Below are positions 54,401-62,732 of a stretch of DNA of 64,000 bases, one piece after another. Source of the DNA: FEN-1297 sp963834015 (GTDB lineage: Bacteria > Bacteroidota > Ignavibacteria > Ignavibacteriales > Ignavibacteriaceae); assembly GCA_963834015.1 (NCBI GenBank), contig CAWIAG010000002.1:868001-932000 (forward strand). The letters run 5' to 3'. A model generated the notes under the pieces. The model was given only the letters and a program-made list of their open reading frames with translations, did not search any database and was not told the origin of the DNA. The translations under genes and the position numbers were made by a program. The stretch's first letter is position 1; the number at the start of each line of letters is the position of its first letter.

Positions 54401-54637
54401 TTTTGTATTTGAGGGCTAAAAACGTGAACTCTTTTGCATGATTAGTTTAATCTCCGTATGGATTAGGTTAGCCGCTTATTTATTGTTTCCGCTTATAAAA
54501 TTTGAATTAAAACAATAATTATCACTATAATTAGCGGGAGGCCGGGGAAAAAGGACATAGACCATTTGCCGGTTCTTGTAGCCAGGTTTTTGGTTGTACC
54601 TACACCAATTTGTTTCTCAACAAATACTCTGGAATCA

Positions 54638-55192
54638 TTATAGTTTTAATATCGACATTAATTGGTATGTACCAATTACCAAAACCTGGCACAATGTGCT
54701 AAGTACAAAGATATAACTGTTTTTCCTGAAATCTATTTTTAAAATAAAGCAGCTTTTTATTACAAGAAAGATTAGTATAAGAACAACCAGGATAGCAAAA
54801 GTATAATTTCCACCGCCTATCATTGCAGATACTCTGGCTTCGTCCTCTTTACCGAATCCGCCGAGTGAAAGTGAAAAGAAACGGGTATACATCGGGAAAA
54901 ACACAAAGGGATATACGTAGAAATTTTTGTATTTCATTATTATCAGAAGCCCGGCAACTGCCTGAAGGATTGAAAACCCGGGGCCGCCTATAAGAGTATA
55001 TAATTCATCGCCTGATTTAATATAATATCCGCTCTTTGGCCAGGTATAGTTTAAGTTAAGCACCATTTTGTTTCCCAGTATCTCTCCAATTGTCCAATGC
55101 CCAAATTCATGAAAAAGATATGAAAAATATGCTGCAAGAATAAAAAGCAGAATAAATTTAAGTTTGAACACTTTACTTAAATTTTCATACAT
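54638..55192 (-). CDS. M50-like membrane metalloprotease family protein
   Basis: A 184-aa integral membrane protein with the zinc motif HEFGH (residues 28-32) in the first transmembrane helix and LIGGPGFSIL in a later segment, in the manner of site-2 protease-like M50 proteins. About five hydrophobic segments are visible. A late Asp (N/D-P-G motif) is not clear, so activity is uncertain. It is monocistronic and convergent with the SRPBCC gene. Confidence 0.65.
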   Translation of the reverse strand: MYENLSKVFKLKFILLFILAAYFSYLFHEFGHWTIGEILGNKMVLNLNYTWPKSGYYIKSGDELYTLIGGPGFSILQAVAGLLIIMKYKNFYVYPFVFFPMYTRFFSLSLGGFGKEDEARVSAMIGGGNYTFAILVVLILIFLVIKSCFILKIDFRKNSYIFVLSTLCQVLVIGTYQLMSILKL

Positions 55193-55226
55193 AAATTATT
55201 AAATTATATAAATATGTATTAATAAT

Positions 55227-55505
55227 CACAAAGATTTTCTTATCAGAAAGAATCGTTTCGATCGGGGATTGACTCAAAAAGCTGTTGCTGACTTCTGTGT
55301 GGTGGATGAATGTACCGTTACAAATTGGAAAAAAAATCATTCGCAACATCGCCTTTATTTGCTGCCTAAAATTATTGAATTTTTAGGATATGTGCCAAAT
55401 GAACTGCCCAAAGAAACTTTTGGAGATAAATTAAAAGCATATCGACATAAACATGGGTTGAGTCAAATATATTGTTTAACATGGTTAAAAAATATTAAAA
55501 TATAA
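55227..55505 (+). pseudogene. Fragment of a double-HTH (XRE-type) DNA-binding protein
   Basis: The frame reads FLIRKNRFDRGLTQKAVADF, VVDECTVTNWKKN, then YLLPKIIEFLGYVP and GDKLKAYRHKHGLSQ, where it goes out of frame and ends. Intact relatives contain two HTH modules around the L-P-x-I-I-x-F-L-G-Y segment. There is no start codon for the first module (TTG at 55269 is internal), so this is a relic. A second relic of the same gene type lies at 57424-57670. Confidence 0.65.
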
Positions 55506-55561
55506 AGTAATCCTGTTCATATTTCTTTAATTTAAGGTTGAGTCCAGACATTCCAAAGACT

Positions 55562-55690
55562 AAACCTTGTATGTTTGGCCTCAACCTACAAGGTTTAGTT
55601 GCTCGCTAAACTTCATAGTTCATTTTTTTTGATCATTTAAATATTATTTCATTTGTGTATCACTATCAAAATAGGATACCGGCAACCTTA
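55562..55690. repeat. REP palindrome plus decayed RAYT 3' end
   Basis: aaaccttgta/tacaaggttt (10-bp arms, 55562-55596, loop tttggcctcaaccta-like) is followed by ~95 bp (55596-55690). This stretch matches the RAYT gene end at 58609-58700 almost base for base (cttcatagttcat, tttcatttgtgtatcactatcaaaatagg). Past 55690 nothing is recognisable until 55914. Confidence 0.65.
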
Positions 55691-55913
55691 CCCCCAAATG
55701 ATTATTTGTCAGATATTTTTAATGAAAAAATAATAATCAAAGATGTAAACTTTATAATGCGGAAATTTTCAGGGCTATTTATTGGAATTCTCCCGAAATG
55801 CAGTTTGACTTTATAAAGTCTTTACACAATATTTTATTTATAAATACTATCTTTTCTGCTGACGCATTACAATAATAAAAAAGAATATCATTAATATATG
55901 GGCTATAACAATT

Positions 55914-56432
55914 ATGGATTTAAACAAATTATTAAATGATAAGGGAATTAAACCGAAAGAGAAAACGGAGACAATTAGTAATTGGATCTTGGATGATCCG
56001 AAAATGATTGATAATTTAATTAGTTTTTCAACTAATGCAAAAGATGCTGTTAAAGCAACATGCATAGAAGCGATAGAATTTGCAACAAAATCTAATCCGT
56101 CTGTTTCTAATCTGGCATGTTTTCATTTTGTTACACAGACATTAAAAGATAAGGCGCCGAGAATCAAATGGGAATCGGCTAAGGTAATTGGCAACATAGC
56201 ACATTTATATAACGATAATCTGGATAAAGCTGTAAATAATCTGCTGGAAAATTCGGAACATTCCGGTACAGTAGTACGCTGGAGTGCAGCTTTTGCATTA
56301 GGAGAGATTGTTAAATTAAAAACCAAGCTGAATAAAAATTTAATTCCTGCAATTGAAAAAATCGTCAATCGCGAAGAAAAGAACAGCATTAAAAATATTT
56401 ACCTAATGGCATTAAAGAAAGTTAAAAGTTAA
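55914..56432 (+). CDS. HEAT-repeat protein
   Basis: A 172-aa all-helical protein with at least three HEAT-like repeats; KWESAKVIGNIAHLYND and VRWSAAFALGEIVKL are the clearest A/B helix pairs. Likely a small protein-protein interaction scaffold related to AlkD-type folds. Function unknown. The neighbour on the opposite strand at 56750 is also helical-repeat (AlkD-like). Confidence 0.75.
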   Translation: MDLNKLLNDKGIKPKEKTETISNWILDDPKMIDNLISFSTNAKDAVKATCIEAIEFATKSNPSVSNLACFHFVTQTLKDKAPRIKWESAKVIGNIAHLYNDNLDKAVNNLLENSEHSGTVVRWSAAFALGEIVKLKTKLNKNLIPAIEKIVNREEKNSIKNIYLMALKKVKS

Positions 56433-56475
56433 ATTATCCGATTCAGGTTCTATCGAGGAAACCAAGCGTTAATGA

Positions 56476-56715
56476 TTAATGGTTCCACAAATACCTGTCC
56501 AAACTCCTGTACTGAATCGCTATGCTGAGGTGTTGCGGCAGTATATTCTCAGACGCTTCAAGATCAGCTATAGAACGGTTTACTTTAAGAATTCTGTCAT
56601 AAGGTCTTGCGGAAAGTCCAAACCTCGACATTGCCTTAACTTTAACTCCAAGGTTTTCATCCCGAATGCTTTCGGAATGATCAGCCTTTGGCTGAGGCCT
56701 CAACCTCGAAGTTTA
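56476..56715 (-). pseudogene. ComM/YifB 3'-end copy followed by REP palindromes
   Basis: The minus strand encodes KAMSRFGLSARPYDRIL, KVNRSIADLEASENILPQHL and AIQYRSLDRYLWNH-stop (stop at 56476-56478). This is the last ~55 codons of a ComM-type Mg-chelatase-like ATPase, all in frame and not yet decayed. The helicase core is absent. Upstream (56650-56715) lie a REP hairpin cgaa-tgct-ttcg and the palindrome-like ggctgaggcctcaacc, matching 38880-38945. Confidence 0.75.
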
Positions 56716-56749
56716 GTTGCTTGAAGCCTTGATATACCGTCCAGGAAGT

Positions 56750-57430
56750 TTAAACACGACGAGGATTCTTAAGACCCGTCTTTAGTTTATTGGTTACCTC
56801 TCGTTTTACTCGCGGCGCCAACTGTTTATCATGCTGTTCCAGGAATAAGCTGACAGGCAGCGGCTCCCGTTTGCTTAATTCTCTCAGAGCCCAGGAAAGT
56901 GCTTTGACTATCATATCATCACGGTCGGACAGGAGCATCCGGCAAATCTTAAGCGTTCGAACAGCATCGCCTTTGCCGCCGCGTGCGCGATTGTTGAGTG
57001 GAACCGTGCTTACTAATGCAGCCCGTTTCCACCAACGATCAGGACTTTGAGCCCAGGTTTGGATGAGTTTATCCGATATATTTCCCTGGCGCCACGCCGG
57101 GCCGGAAACGTAGCAGGCAAAGCAGTCAACTTCTCCCCAGCTATTTATACCTCTTCCCAGCAAGGTAACAGTCTTTTCGGTCAATGCACTTAGGGCATCA
57201 TTGTGATTAACAATTATCTCATATGCGAAGATACGTTCCCAGGTACCAATCGGTACCAACTTTTTCGCCAATGAAATAACCGAAGTACCGGGAATATTCT
57301 TAAGCCTGACTGACCATTCGCGGCGGACCAGTCGAAAGGAGGCGGCATTCTTCAATGGCATATCAGTAAGGGAGCGGCGAATTTCAGGAATAATACTCCC
57401 ATTTAATTTTGTTAAAAGATTCATTCGCAT
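56750..57430 (-). CDS. DNA alkylation repair enzyme, AlkD-like
   Basis: A 226-aa helical HEAT-like protein matching AlkD-type DNA glycosylases: WSVRLKNIPGTSVISLAKKL at the start, GTWERIFAYEIIVNH, WWKRAALVSTVPLNN (catalytic-face Trp/Arg region) and DMIVKALSWALREL. It removes alkylated bases in the family. ATG 57430 lies inside the HTH relic, so the true start may be 57424 and the 5' region has been rearranged. Length is close to family size, so it may still work. Confidence 0.78.
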   Translation of the reverse strand: MRMNLLTKLNGSIIPEIRRSLTDMPLKNAASFRLVRREWSVRLKNIPGTSVISLAKKLVPIGTWERIFAYEIIVNHNDALSALTEKTVTLLGRGINSWGEVDCFACYVSGPAWRQGNISDKLIQTWAQSPDRWWKRAALVSTVPLNNRARGGKGDAVRTLKICRMLLSDRDDMIVKALSWALRELSKREPLPVSLFLEQHDKQLAPRVKREVTNKLKTGLKNPRRV

Positions 57431-57670
57431 CCACGTCTTTATTTACTGCCTAAAATTATTGAATTTTTGGGATTTACACCATATAAGATGCTGAATGAAT
57501 CAATTGGCGACAAAATTATAGCTTAAAGAAAGGAACACGGATTGACTCAAAGGAAGTTGGCTAATTGTTTATTCGTTGATCGTAAAACAATTAGAGACCA
57601 GGAAAATGTTAGGCTTAAACTGAGAATAAATTTATTGAAAAGAATTGAAAGGATGTATAATTTTAAATAG
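57424..57670 (+). pseudogene. Second fragment of the double-HTH protein
   Basis: The frame reads LYLLPKIIEFLGFTPYKM, IGDKIIA, a stop (TAA), then RKEHGLTQRKLANCLFVDRK and ends at 57670. It is homologous to 55360-55480 of the first relic, starting just after the same NHS point. One in-frame stop and no first module mark it as a pseudogene. It abuts the AlkD-like gene start. Confidence 0.65.
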
Positions 57671-57737
57671 TTACTAAGTATTGACCTGAGGTATAAGAAC
57701 TTAGAATTTTTTTAATTAATTCTAATAGGAATAAATA

Positions 57738-58262
57738 ATGAATTTCACTATAGAAAAATCCATAGAAATTCTTGAATGTACACCGAACGTTTTGATTGCA
57801 ATGCTGCAAAATATCTCGCCTGACTGGACAACAAATAATGAGGGGGAAGAAACGTGGAGTGTGTATGATATCATCGGGCATCTTATTCACGGAGAAAAAA
57901 CCGACTGGATCTCGAGAATGGAAATTATTCTTTCAGGAAAACCTGATAAAACATTCGAGCCATTTGACCGATTTGCGCAATTTGAAGAAAGCAAAGGGAA
58001 ATCATTGCGGCATCTCTTAGATGAATTTAAAAGATTGCGCAAAACGAATATTGAATATCTATATTTTAAAAAACTTTCAAGCAAAAATCTGGAAGAAAAA
58101 GGTATCCATCCTGCTTTCGGAGAAGTTACACTTTCTCAGCTTCTTTCTGCTTGGACTGTACACGACCTTAATCATATAGCTCAAATCTCCCGTGTAATGG
58201 CAAAACAATACAAAGAAGAAGTCGGACCATGGATTGGATATTTGAGAATTCTTCAACTTTAA
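57738..58262 (+). CDS. DinB-superfamily protein
   Basis: A 174-aa four-helix-bundle protein. The metal-binding His set is visible: H in DIIGHLIHGEK and two in HDLNHIAQ. Typical DinB/YfiT-like layout; members bind Zn or Ni and some use bacillithiol or mycothiol, but no function can be assigned here. It is monocistronic. Confidence 0.85.
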   Translation: MNFTIEKSIEILECTPNVLIAMLQNISPDWTTNNEGEETWSVYDIIGHLIHGEKTDWISRMEIILSGKPDKTFEPFDRFAQFEESKGKSLRHLLDEFKRLRKTNIEYLYFKKLSSKNLEEKGIHPAFGEVTLSQLLSAWTVHDLNHIAQISRVMAKQYKEEVGPWIGYLRILQL

Positions 58263-58407
58263 ATAGATAATTATTAAGTAAAGAAGAAAGCACCCTGTGT
58301 AATTGTAGCTGCACAGATATCAAAGTTGTATTCTTTTCTTTTTACCTAAGATATTCTCGCTTCGTAAAAATGATTCCGATTTCGATGAACAATCAATGCA
58401 AATTAAT

Positions 58408-58579
58408 TCAATGCTTCCACAACTCCCGATCCAAACTCCTGTATTGTATAGCCTCGCTTATATGCTGTGGCAATATGTTTTCAGATGCTTCAAGATCGGC
58501 AATCGTACGGCTGACTTTAAGGATTCCATCGTAAGCTCGTGCGGAAAGTCCAAGCCTCGACATTGCCTTACCTTTAACC
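58408..58579 (-). pseudogene. Best-preserved copy of a ComM/YifB 3' end
   Basis: The minus strand has an uninterrupted frame KAMSRLGLSARAYDGIL, KVSRTIADLEASENILPQHI, SEAIQYRSLDRELWKH-stop (TGA at 58408-58410). It corresponds to the last ~55 residues of ComM-family AAA+ proteins. No upstream part is present, so it cannot be a working gene. The perfect conservation means it was copied recently or is under selection. It lies directly downstream of the RAYT gene, with a REP between. Confidence 0.8.
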
Positions 58580-58608
58580 TTCGAGGTTTGGCCTCAACCT
58601 CGAAGGTT
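58576..58608. repeat. REP palindrome, 13-bp perfect arms
   Basis: aaccttcgaggtt (58576-58588) pairs with aacctcgaaggtt (58596-58608) around tggcctc. It is located between the RAYT stop and the ComM tail. It is of the same family as the palindromes at 38927, 55562, 56690 and 59211. Confidence 0.8.
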
Positions 58609-58618
58609 TAGTTGTTCG

Positions 58619-59173
58619 TTAAACTTCATAGTTCACTTTTATATTTTGATCAGTTAAAAATTCTTTCATTTGTGCATCATTATCAAAATAGGATACCACT
58701 TCTTTTAAATTAGTTAAAGATCCACTCCTGTAACCAAGCAAATCTTTTGCATTTGAATATTCCCAATCCGCAATTTTATTAGCCAAGGCGGCCTTTACCG
58801 GATTTTCTAATATGTATTTAATCACCCACTTAAAATATGTGTCATCTAATATTTGTTTACTTTTGAACTTACCCTCGAATAATGTTCCACTTCTATTAGA
58901 GCTTTTGTTTATAGACTTGGTGTATGAGTTTATTAAAGATGAAATAAAATCGGAGATGTAATATTTGTGAGTTAACTGTAAAACAAACAAATGGAAATGA
59001 TTTGGCATAAGACAGTATGATAATAATTCTATTTTATATTTTTCTTTGTAAAACTTTAATTTTTCTAAGAAATAAAGATAATTTGATTCCTCAAAGAATA
59101 TTTGCCGTTTGTTTGCTCCTCTGTTGTATAAGTGATGATAAGTGTTATTATAAAAATTTCGAGGCTTATCCAT
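58619..59173 (-). CDS. REP-associated tyrosine transposase (RAYT)
   Basis: A 184-aa Y1_Tnp (IS200/IS605-like) protein with YHHLYNRGANKRQIFF at the start, the HUH-type metal site MPNHFHLF (H59, H61) and the probable catalytic Tyr84 in INSYTKSINK. The segment GTLFEGKFKSKQI is typical of RAYTs. Single-strand endonucleases of this group recognise REP hairpins and spread them. The gene is intact and flanked on both sides by REPs and pieces of a ComM 3' end. Decayed copies lie at 38943-39095 and 55596-55690. Confidence 0.9.
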   Translation of the reverse strand: MDKPRNFYNNTYHHLYNRGANKRQIFFEESNYLYFLEKLKFYKEKYKIELLSYCLMPNHFHLFVLQLTHKYYISDFISSLINSYTKSINKSSNRSGTLFEGKFKSKQILDDTYFKWVIKYILENPVKAALANKIADWEYSNAKDLLGYRSGSLTNLKEVVSYFDNDAQMKEFLTDQNIKVNYEV

Positions 59174-59210
59174 GTTAATTTCTCATAAAAAATATTCTTC
59201 CCAAAAATCA

Positions 59211-59332
59211 AACCTCCGAGGATGAGACCAAGCCTCGGAGGTTAAACAAAGCTTCTAAAATCTAAACCCCAAGGTCGAGGCCAGACCTTGAAGGTTGTTC
59301 ATTAATTCTTCCACAACTCCCTGTCCAGGCTT
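59211..59332. repeat. Two REPs and the terminal ten codons of ComM upstream of RAYT
   Basis: aacctccgag/ctcggaggtt (59211-59243) and aaggtc/gacctt inside a weaker hairpin (59266-59297) are followed by 59302-59331. On the minus strand this reads SLDRELWKN-stop, the very end of ComM-type proteins. The transposase is thus bracketed by the same host-gene end on both sides. Confidence 0.65.
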
Positions 59333-59396
59333 AAGTATAAATTTTCCTAATGGAAAATTTGGATTTAATCTTAACTATCTAAGGTTTTATAATTAT

Positions 59397-59660
59397 TTAT
59401 AGCTTCAGCAAGTGTACGGGAAAAAAATACAACAAAGCCAGGCTACGGTATTGTTCGAAAGATAATACCGAGCAGCCGAAAAGATACTGCCGGATATAGG
59501 CATCCATTGCAGAAGACAAAGGATCGATAAGCTCTTTGATTAAGTAATAATAAATCAAAATGGTGATAATGCCCAACAAAATAAGAAGAAAATTTATGAT
59601 TAGACGATGGTACCAATGGATATCACCTTCATTTTGTTCTCGGGAAATTTCATTGTTCAT
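59397..59660 (-). CDS. Small membrane protein downstream of ftsH
   Basis: An 87-aa protein with one strong transmembrane helix (residues ~20-42, LIINFLLILLGIITILIYYYL) and a second hydrophobic stretch near the C-terminus (LALLYFFPVHLLKL). AGAGGA precedes ATG 59660. It is third in a minus-strand run with hdeD-like and ftsH genes (71 bp after ftsH). No family was recognised; a role in membrane stress is suggested only by position. Confidence 0.6.
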   Translation of the reverse strand: MNNEISREQNEGDIHWYHRLIINFLLILLGIITILIYYYLIKELIDPLSSAMDAYIRQYLFGCSVLSFEQYRSLALLYFFPVHLLKL

Positions 59661-59731
59661 TTTCGTCCTCTGTATATCTTAATTTTTGTAAAAACTTAGT
59701 TAACCGTAAAGACAAGATTTGTGTATATTTT

Positions 59732-61705
59732 TCATATTAATATTTTTTTATTATCCAGTTCAGGTGCAGCCTTAAGTCCGGTTGCATTAAGTATTTGTTG
59801 CTCATCAAGAGTTTCCTGTTCCATCAAAGCTTCTGCAAGTGAACCAAGTTGATTACGGTGTTTTATCAACAAACTCTTTGCCTCCTCGTGGCTTTTGCTG
59901 ATAATTTTGGATACTTCGGTATCAATTATTCTTGCTGTTTCCTCGCTGTATTCTCTTGATCCGCCGTAAGCGCCTAAGCTATTAAGGTATGGATTTTCCT
60001 GGGTAGCAAACTGTACGAGGCCGAGAGTATCACTCATTCCCCATCGTGTCACCATTTGCCGTGCTAATGCAGTAGCCTGCTCAATGTCATTTTCCGCACC
60101 GGTAGTTTTTGTACCATAAATAACTTCTTCAGCCGATCTTCCACCAAGCATCCCGATAATTCTGGCACGCAGGTAAGCTTCCGGATAATTGTAGCGGTCG
60201 CTGTTTGGTCTCTGATACGTAACACCAAGCGCCTGTCCTCGCGGTACAATTGTAACACGGTTTACAGGATCAGCACCAGGAACAATTAAACCCAACAAAG
60301 CATGTCCGCTCTCGTGGTATGCAATGCGTTCCTTTTCTTCACGGCTTAAAAGAAGGGAGCGCTGGGGACCCAGGATAATTTTTTCCAATGCATCCATAAA
60401 ATCTTTTTGCGATAGAAATTCTTCTTCTTTTTTTGCTGCCAGCAAAGCTGCTTCATTAACTAAATTTTTGATATCAGCTCCCGATAAACCTATAGTAGCC
60501 GAAGCTATTTCTTTGAGATCAACATCCTTCAATAAAGGTACTTTCCTTGTATGCACTTTAAGAATTTCCTCACGCCCGTTTTTATCAGGCAGGTTTACAA
60601 CTACGCGTCTGTCAAAGCGTCCTGGTCTGAGCAGCGCCTTGTCTAATACATTAGGCTGATTTGTTGCTGCGATAACAATAACGCCTTCAGTGCTTGAAAA
60701 ACCATCCATTTCAGTTAGTATCTGGTTTAATGTTTGTTCCTGTTCGCTTGAACCACCCATAGCAATTGTGCCTCGGGATCGCCCTATTGCATCGAGTTCA
60801 TCAATAAAAATAATTGCCGGGGCATTTTCTCTGGCTTGTTTAAAAAGATCGCGGACTCTTGCAGCTCCGACACCTACAATCATTTCTACAAATTCCGAAG
60901 CACTCATTGAAAAGAACGGCACACCCGCTTCACCGGCAACTGCCTTTGCCAACAAAGTTTTTCCCGTACCGGGCGCACCAATCAGCAAAACACCCTTAGG
61001 CGCTGCGCCGCCCAGTTTTGTATATTTTTGTGGAGTTTTTAAAAAGTCAACTATTTCCTTCAATTCATTTTCAGCTTCATCAATGCCTGCCACATCAGCG
61101 AAAGTAACTTCTGTGCTTTTTTCCTTATCGTAACGTTTAGCGTGGCTGCTGCCTATTCCTAAAAATCCTCCGAATCCGCTATTGCCCTGCTTTCTGAACA
61201 TATATAGATAAAAACCTATTATTAATAACGCAGGACCAAACATTATCAGGAATGTAGAAATCGGACTATTTTCTTTTTGAATAGGTTCTGCACGGATAAT
61301 TACTCTATTTTCAGTAAGTAATGTTTCAAGTCCCGGATCAATGAACGAGGGTAATTCGGTAGCGAAATTAATAATCTTTATAGGTTTACTTTCAGAATTG
61401 ATTTGCTGACTGTCTATTTGTACCTGTGTAACGAAATTACCTGTTATCGAATTGCCTTTGCTATAGATTTCTTTTACATTTTGTTTTTTGACTTCCTCTT
61501 TAAACAATGTATAAGAAATTTTAGTCGGTTCCATTCCGCCGATATAATACTTACCAATTATAAAATTAAGAATTATAAGGCCGATGAGCCAAATCCATAC
61601 ATTCATTGAAGGATATTTAGGCTTCTGTTCATTCTGAAATTTGGGATTACTGCTTTGTTTTTCTTTTTCGATATTTTCTTGCAATGCGTTCATAGTATTT
61701 CTCAT
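59732..61705 (-). CDS. ftsH: ATP-dependent zinc metalloprotease FtsH
   Basis: A 657-aa protein. TM1 ~36-57, periplasmic domain ~58-150, TM2 ~155-173. The AAA+ domain carries Walker A GAPGTGKT, Walker B IIFIDELDAIG and the second region of homology with arginine fingers RPGRFDRR. The M41 protease has zinc site HESGH and a downstream Asp-Glu-containing helix (ATALARQMVTRWGMS). It degrades membrane and short-lived proteins. It begins at ATG 61705 or 61693 (MNALQEN). It lies 31 bp after the hdeD-like gene, probably cotranscribed. It may be one of several FtsH paralogues, as is common in this group. Confidence 0.95.
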   Translation of the reverse strand: MRNTMNALQENIEKEKQSSNPKFQNEQKPKYPSMNVWIWLIGLIILNFIIGKYYIGGMEPTKISYTLFKEEVKKQNVKEIYSKGNSITGNFVTQVQIDSQQINSESKPIKIINFATELPSFIDPGLETLLTENRVIIRAEPIQKENSPISTFLIMFGPALLIIGFYLYMFRKQGNSGFGGFLGIGSSHAKRYDKEKSTEVTFADVAGIDEAENELKEIVDFLKTPQKYTKLGGAAPKGVLLIGAPGTGKTLLAKAVAGEAGVPFFSMSASEFVEMIVGVGAARVRDLFKQARENAPAIIFIDELDAIGRSRGTIAMGGSSEQEQTLNQILTEMDGFSSTEGVIVIAATNQPNVLDKALLRPGRFDRRVVVNLPDKNGREEILKVHTRKVPLLKDVDLKEIASATIGLSGADIKNLVNEAALLAAKKEEEFLSQKDFMDALEKIILGPQRSLLLSREEKERIAYHESGHALLGLIVPGADPVNRVTIVPRGQALGVTYQRPNSDRYNYPEAYLRARIIGMLGGRSAEEVIYGTKTTGAENDIEQATALARQMVTRWGMSDTLGLVQFATQENPYLNSLGAYGGSREYSEETARIIDTEVSKIISKSHEEAKSLLIKHRNQLGSLAEALMEQETLDEQQILNATGLKAAPELDNKKILI

Positions 61706-61736
61706 ATTTTAAATATTAAAATTTCTATAGATCAGT

Positions 61737-62309
61737 TTAGTTTTGTATCTCTGACCTTATTTTTTTCAGTGCAAATGAAAGATATATTTGAAAGATTCCG
61801 ACAGCTATTAATGCAATTCCTGTAAATACAGCAACTGTTAACCCGGCAAAGATAGGATTCCATAAAAGTACAAATGAAAATATCACACCAAGGATGCTGA
61901 GAAAAAGCAACCACCCAAAGTCTGATATTTTGAATTTTTTTAATTCAATTGACCAGGCAATACCCATCATCGAACGATATAAAACCACAAATCCCACGAA
62001 GATCTGCAAGGCAATAATTGAAATCCCCGGCTTCAGAATAAGTACTAGGCCTATTATAGAATTAAGAATTCCAGCCGCTAATGACCAACCCCATGCATTT
62101 AACTGATTTCTAAAAGTTATTGAAGAAATTATTTCAATAATACCTATAACAAAGAAAGCTGCACTGAATAAAACGGCTAGTGAGAGATAAGTTTCTACCG
62201 GGGTTATAAGAGCCCAGATGCCAATAACAATAAAAATAGTTCCAAGTATTAAAAGAAGATACCAATGTTCAATAGTATCTTTTATTGATTCGAATTTATA
62301 GTTATCCAT
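61737..62309 (-). CDS. HdeD-family (DUF308) membrane protein
   Basis: A 190-aa protein with six transmembrane helices in three pairs and the DUF308 phrases WYLLLILGTIFIVIGIWAL and FVGFVVLYRSMMGI. HdeD proteins are linked to acid or envelope stress in Enterobacteria; here the FtsH neighbour also points to membrane quality control. The AGGAG Shine-Dalgarno sequence precedes ATG 62309. It is first gene of the three-gene run. Confidence 0.85.
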   Translation of the reverse strand: MDNYKFESIKDTIEHWYLLLILGTIFIVIGIWALITPVETYLSLAVLFSAAFFVIGIIEIISSITFRNQLNAWGWSLAAGILNSIIGLVLILKPGISIIALQIFVGFVVLYRSMMGIAWSIELKKFKISDFGWLLFLSILGVIFSFVLLWNPIFAGLTVAVFTGIALIAVGIFQIYLSFALKKIRSEIQN

Positions 62310-62732
62310 TTTTTTCTCCTAAATTTTATGAATTTATATTTTAATAAAACTATTCTGAATCTATCTGTTTATTTCTTTATTAAGTCATTCAATTGGTGAG
62401 CCATAGTTAAAGGTACTAAAATTCTTTATTTATGAAGTAATTAGAGAGGATTCGAAATACATTATGCTTTTATTAAAGCAATAACTTAATTCAATTGCTT
62501 AGATAAAAGCAATAACTCATATTTGAGAGTCGTTGTTGTATCGAGTGCAGCCTCATTAAATTTGTAACAGCTTACACCTATCTTTGAGAAAAATTGTAAA
62601 AAATATTTATAACATTTAATTTTAATCCTCCTTACCATTAACAACACCCCACTGCCATTCACAACATAAATTGTATAGAAAATACCCGAGCATACGATAA
62701 TAACATCAGGCAAATAGATTATAGGCAGAAAT
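62310..62732. other. Divergent promoter region, 423 bp
   Basis: The spacer between the hdeD-ftsH run and the chemotaxis receptor. A direct repeat taaagcaataact / aaaagcaataact (62470-62519) is the only structure noticed. No coding frame is convincing. Confidence 0.4.

Noticed and set aside
56476..58620. ComM-tail frames as small real genes
   Set aside because: They are exact C-terminal segments of a larger AAA+ protein without start or function of their own, and other copies carry stops.
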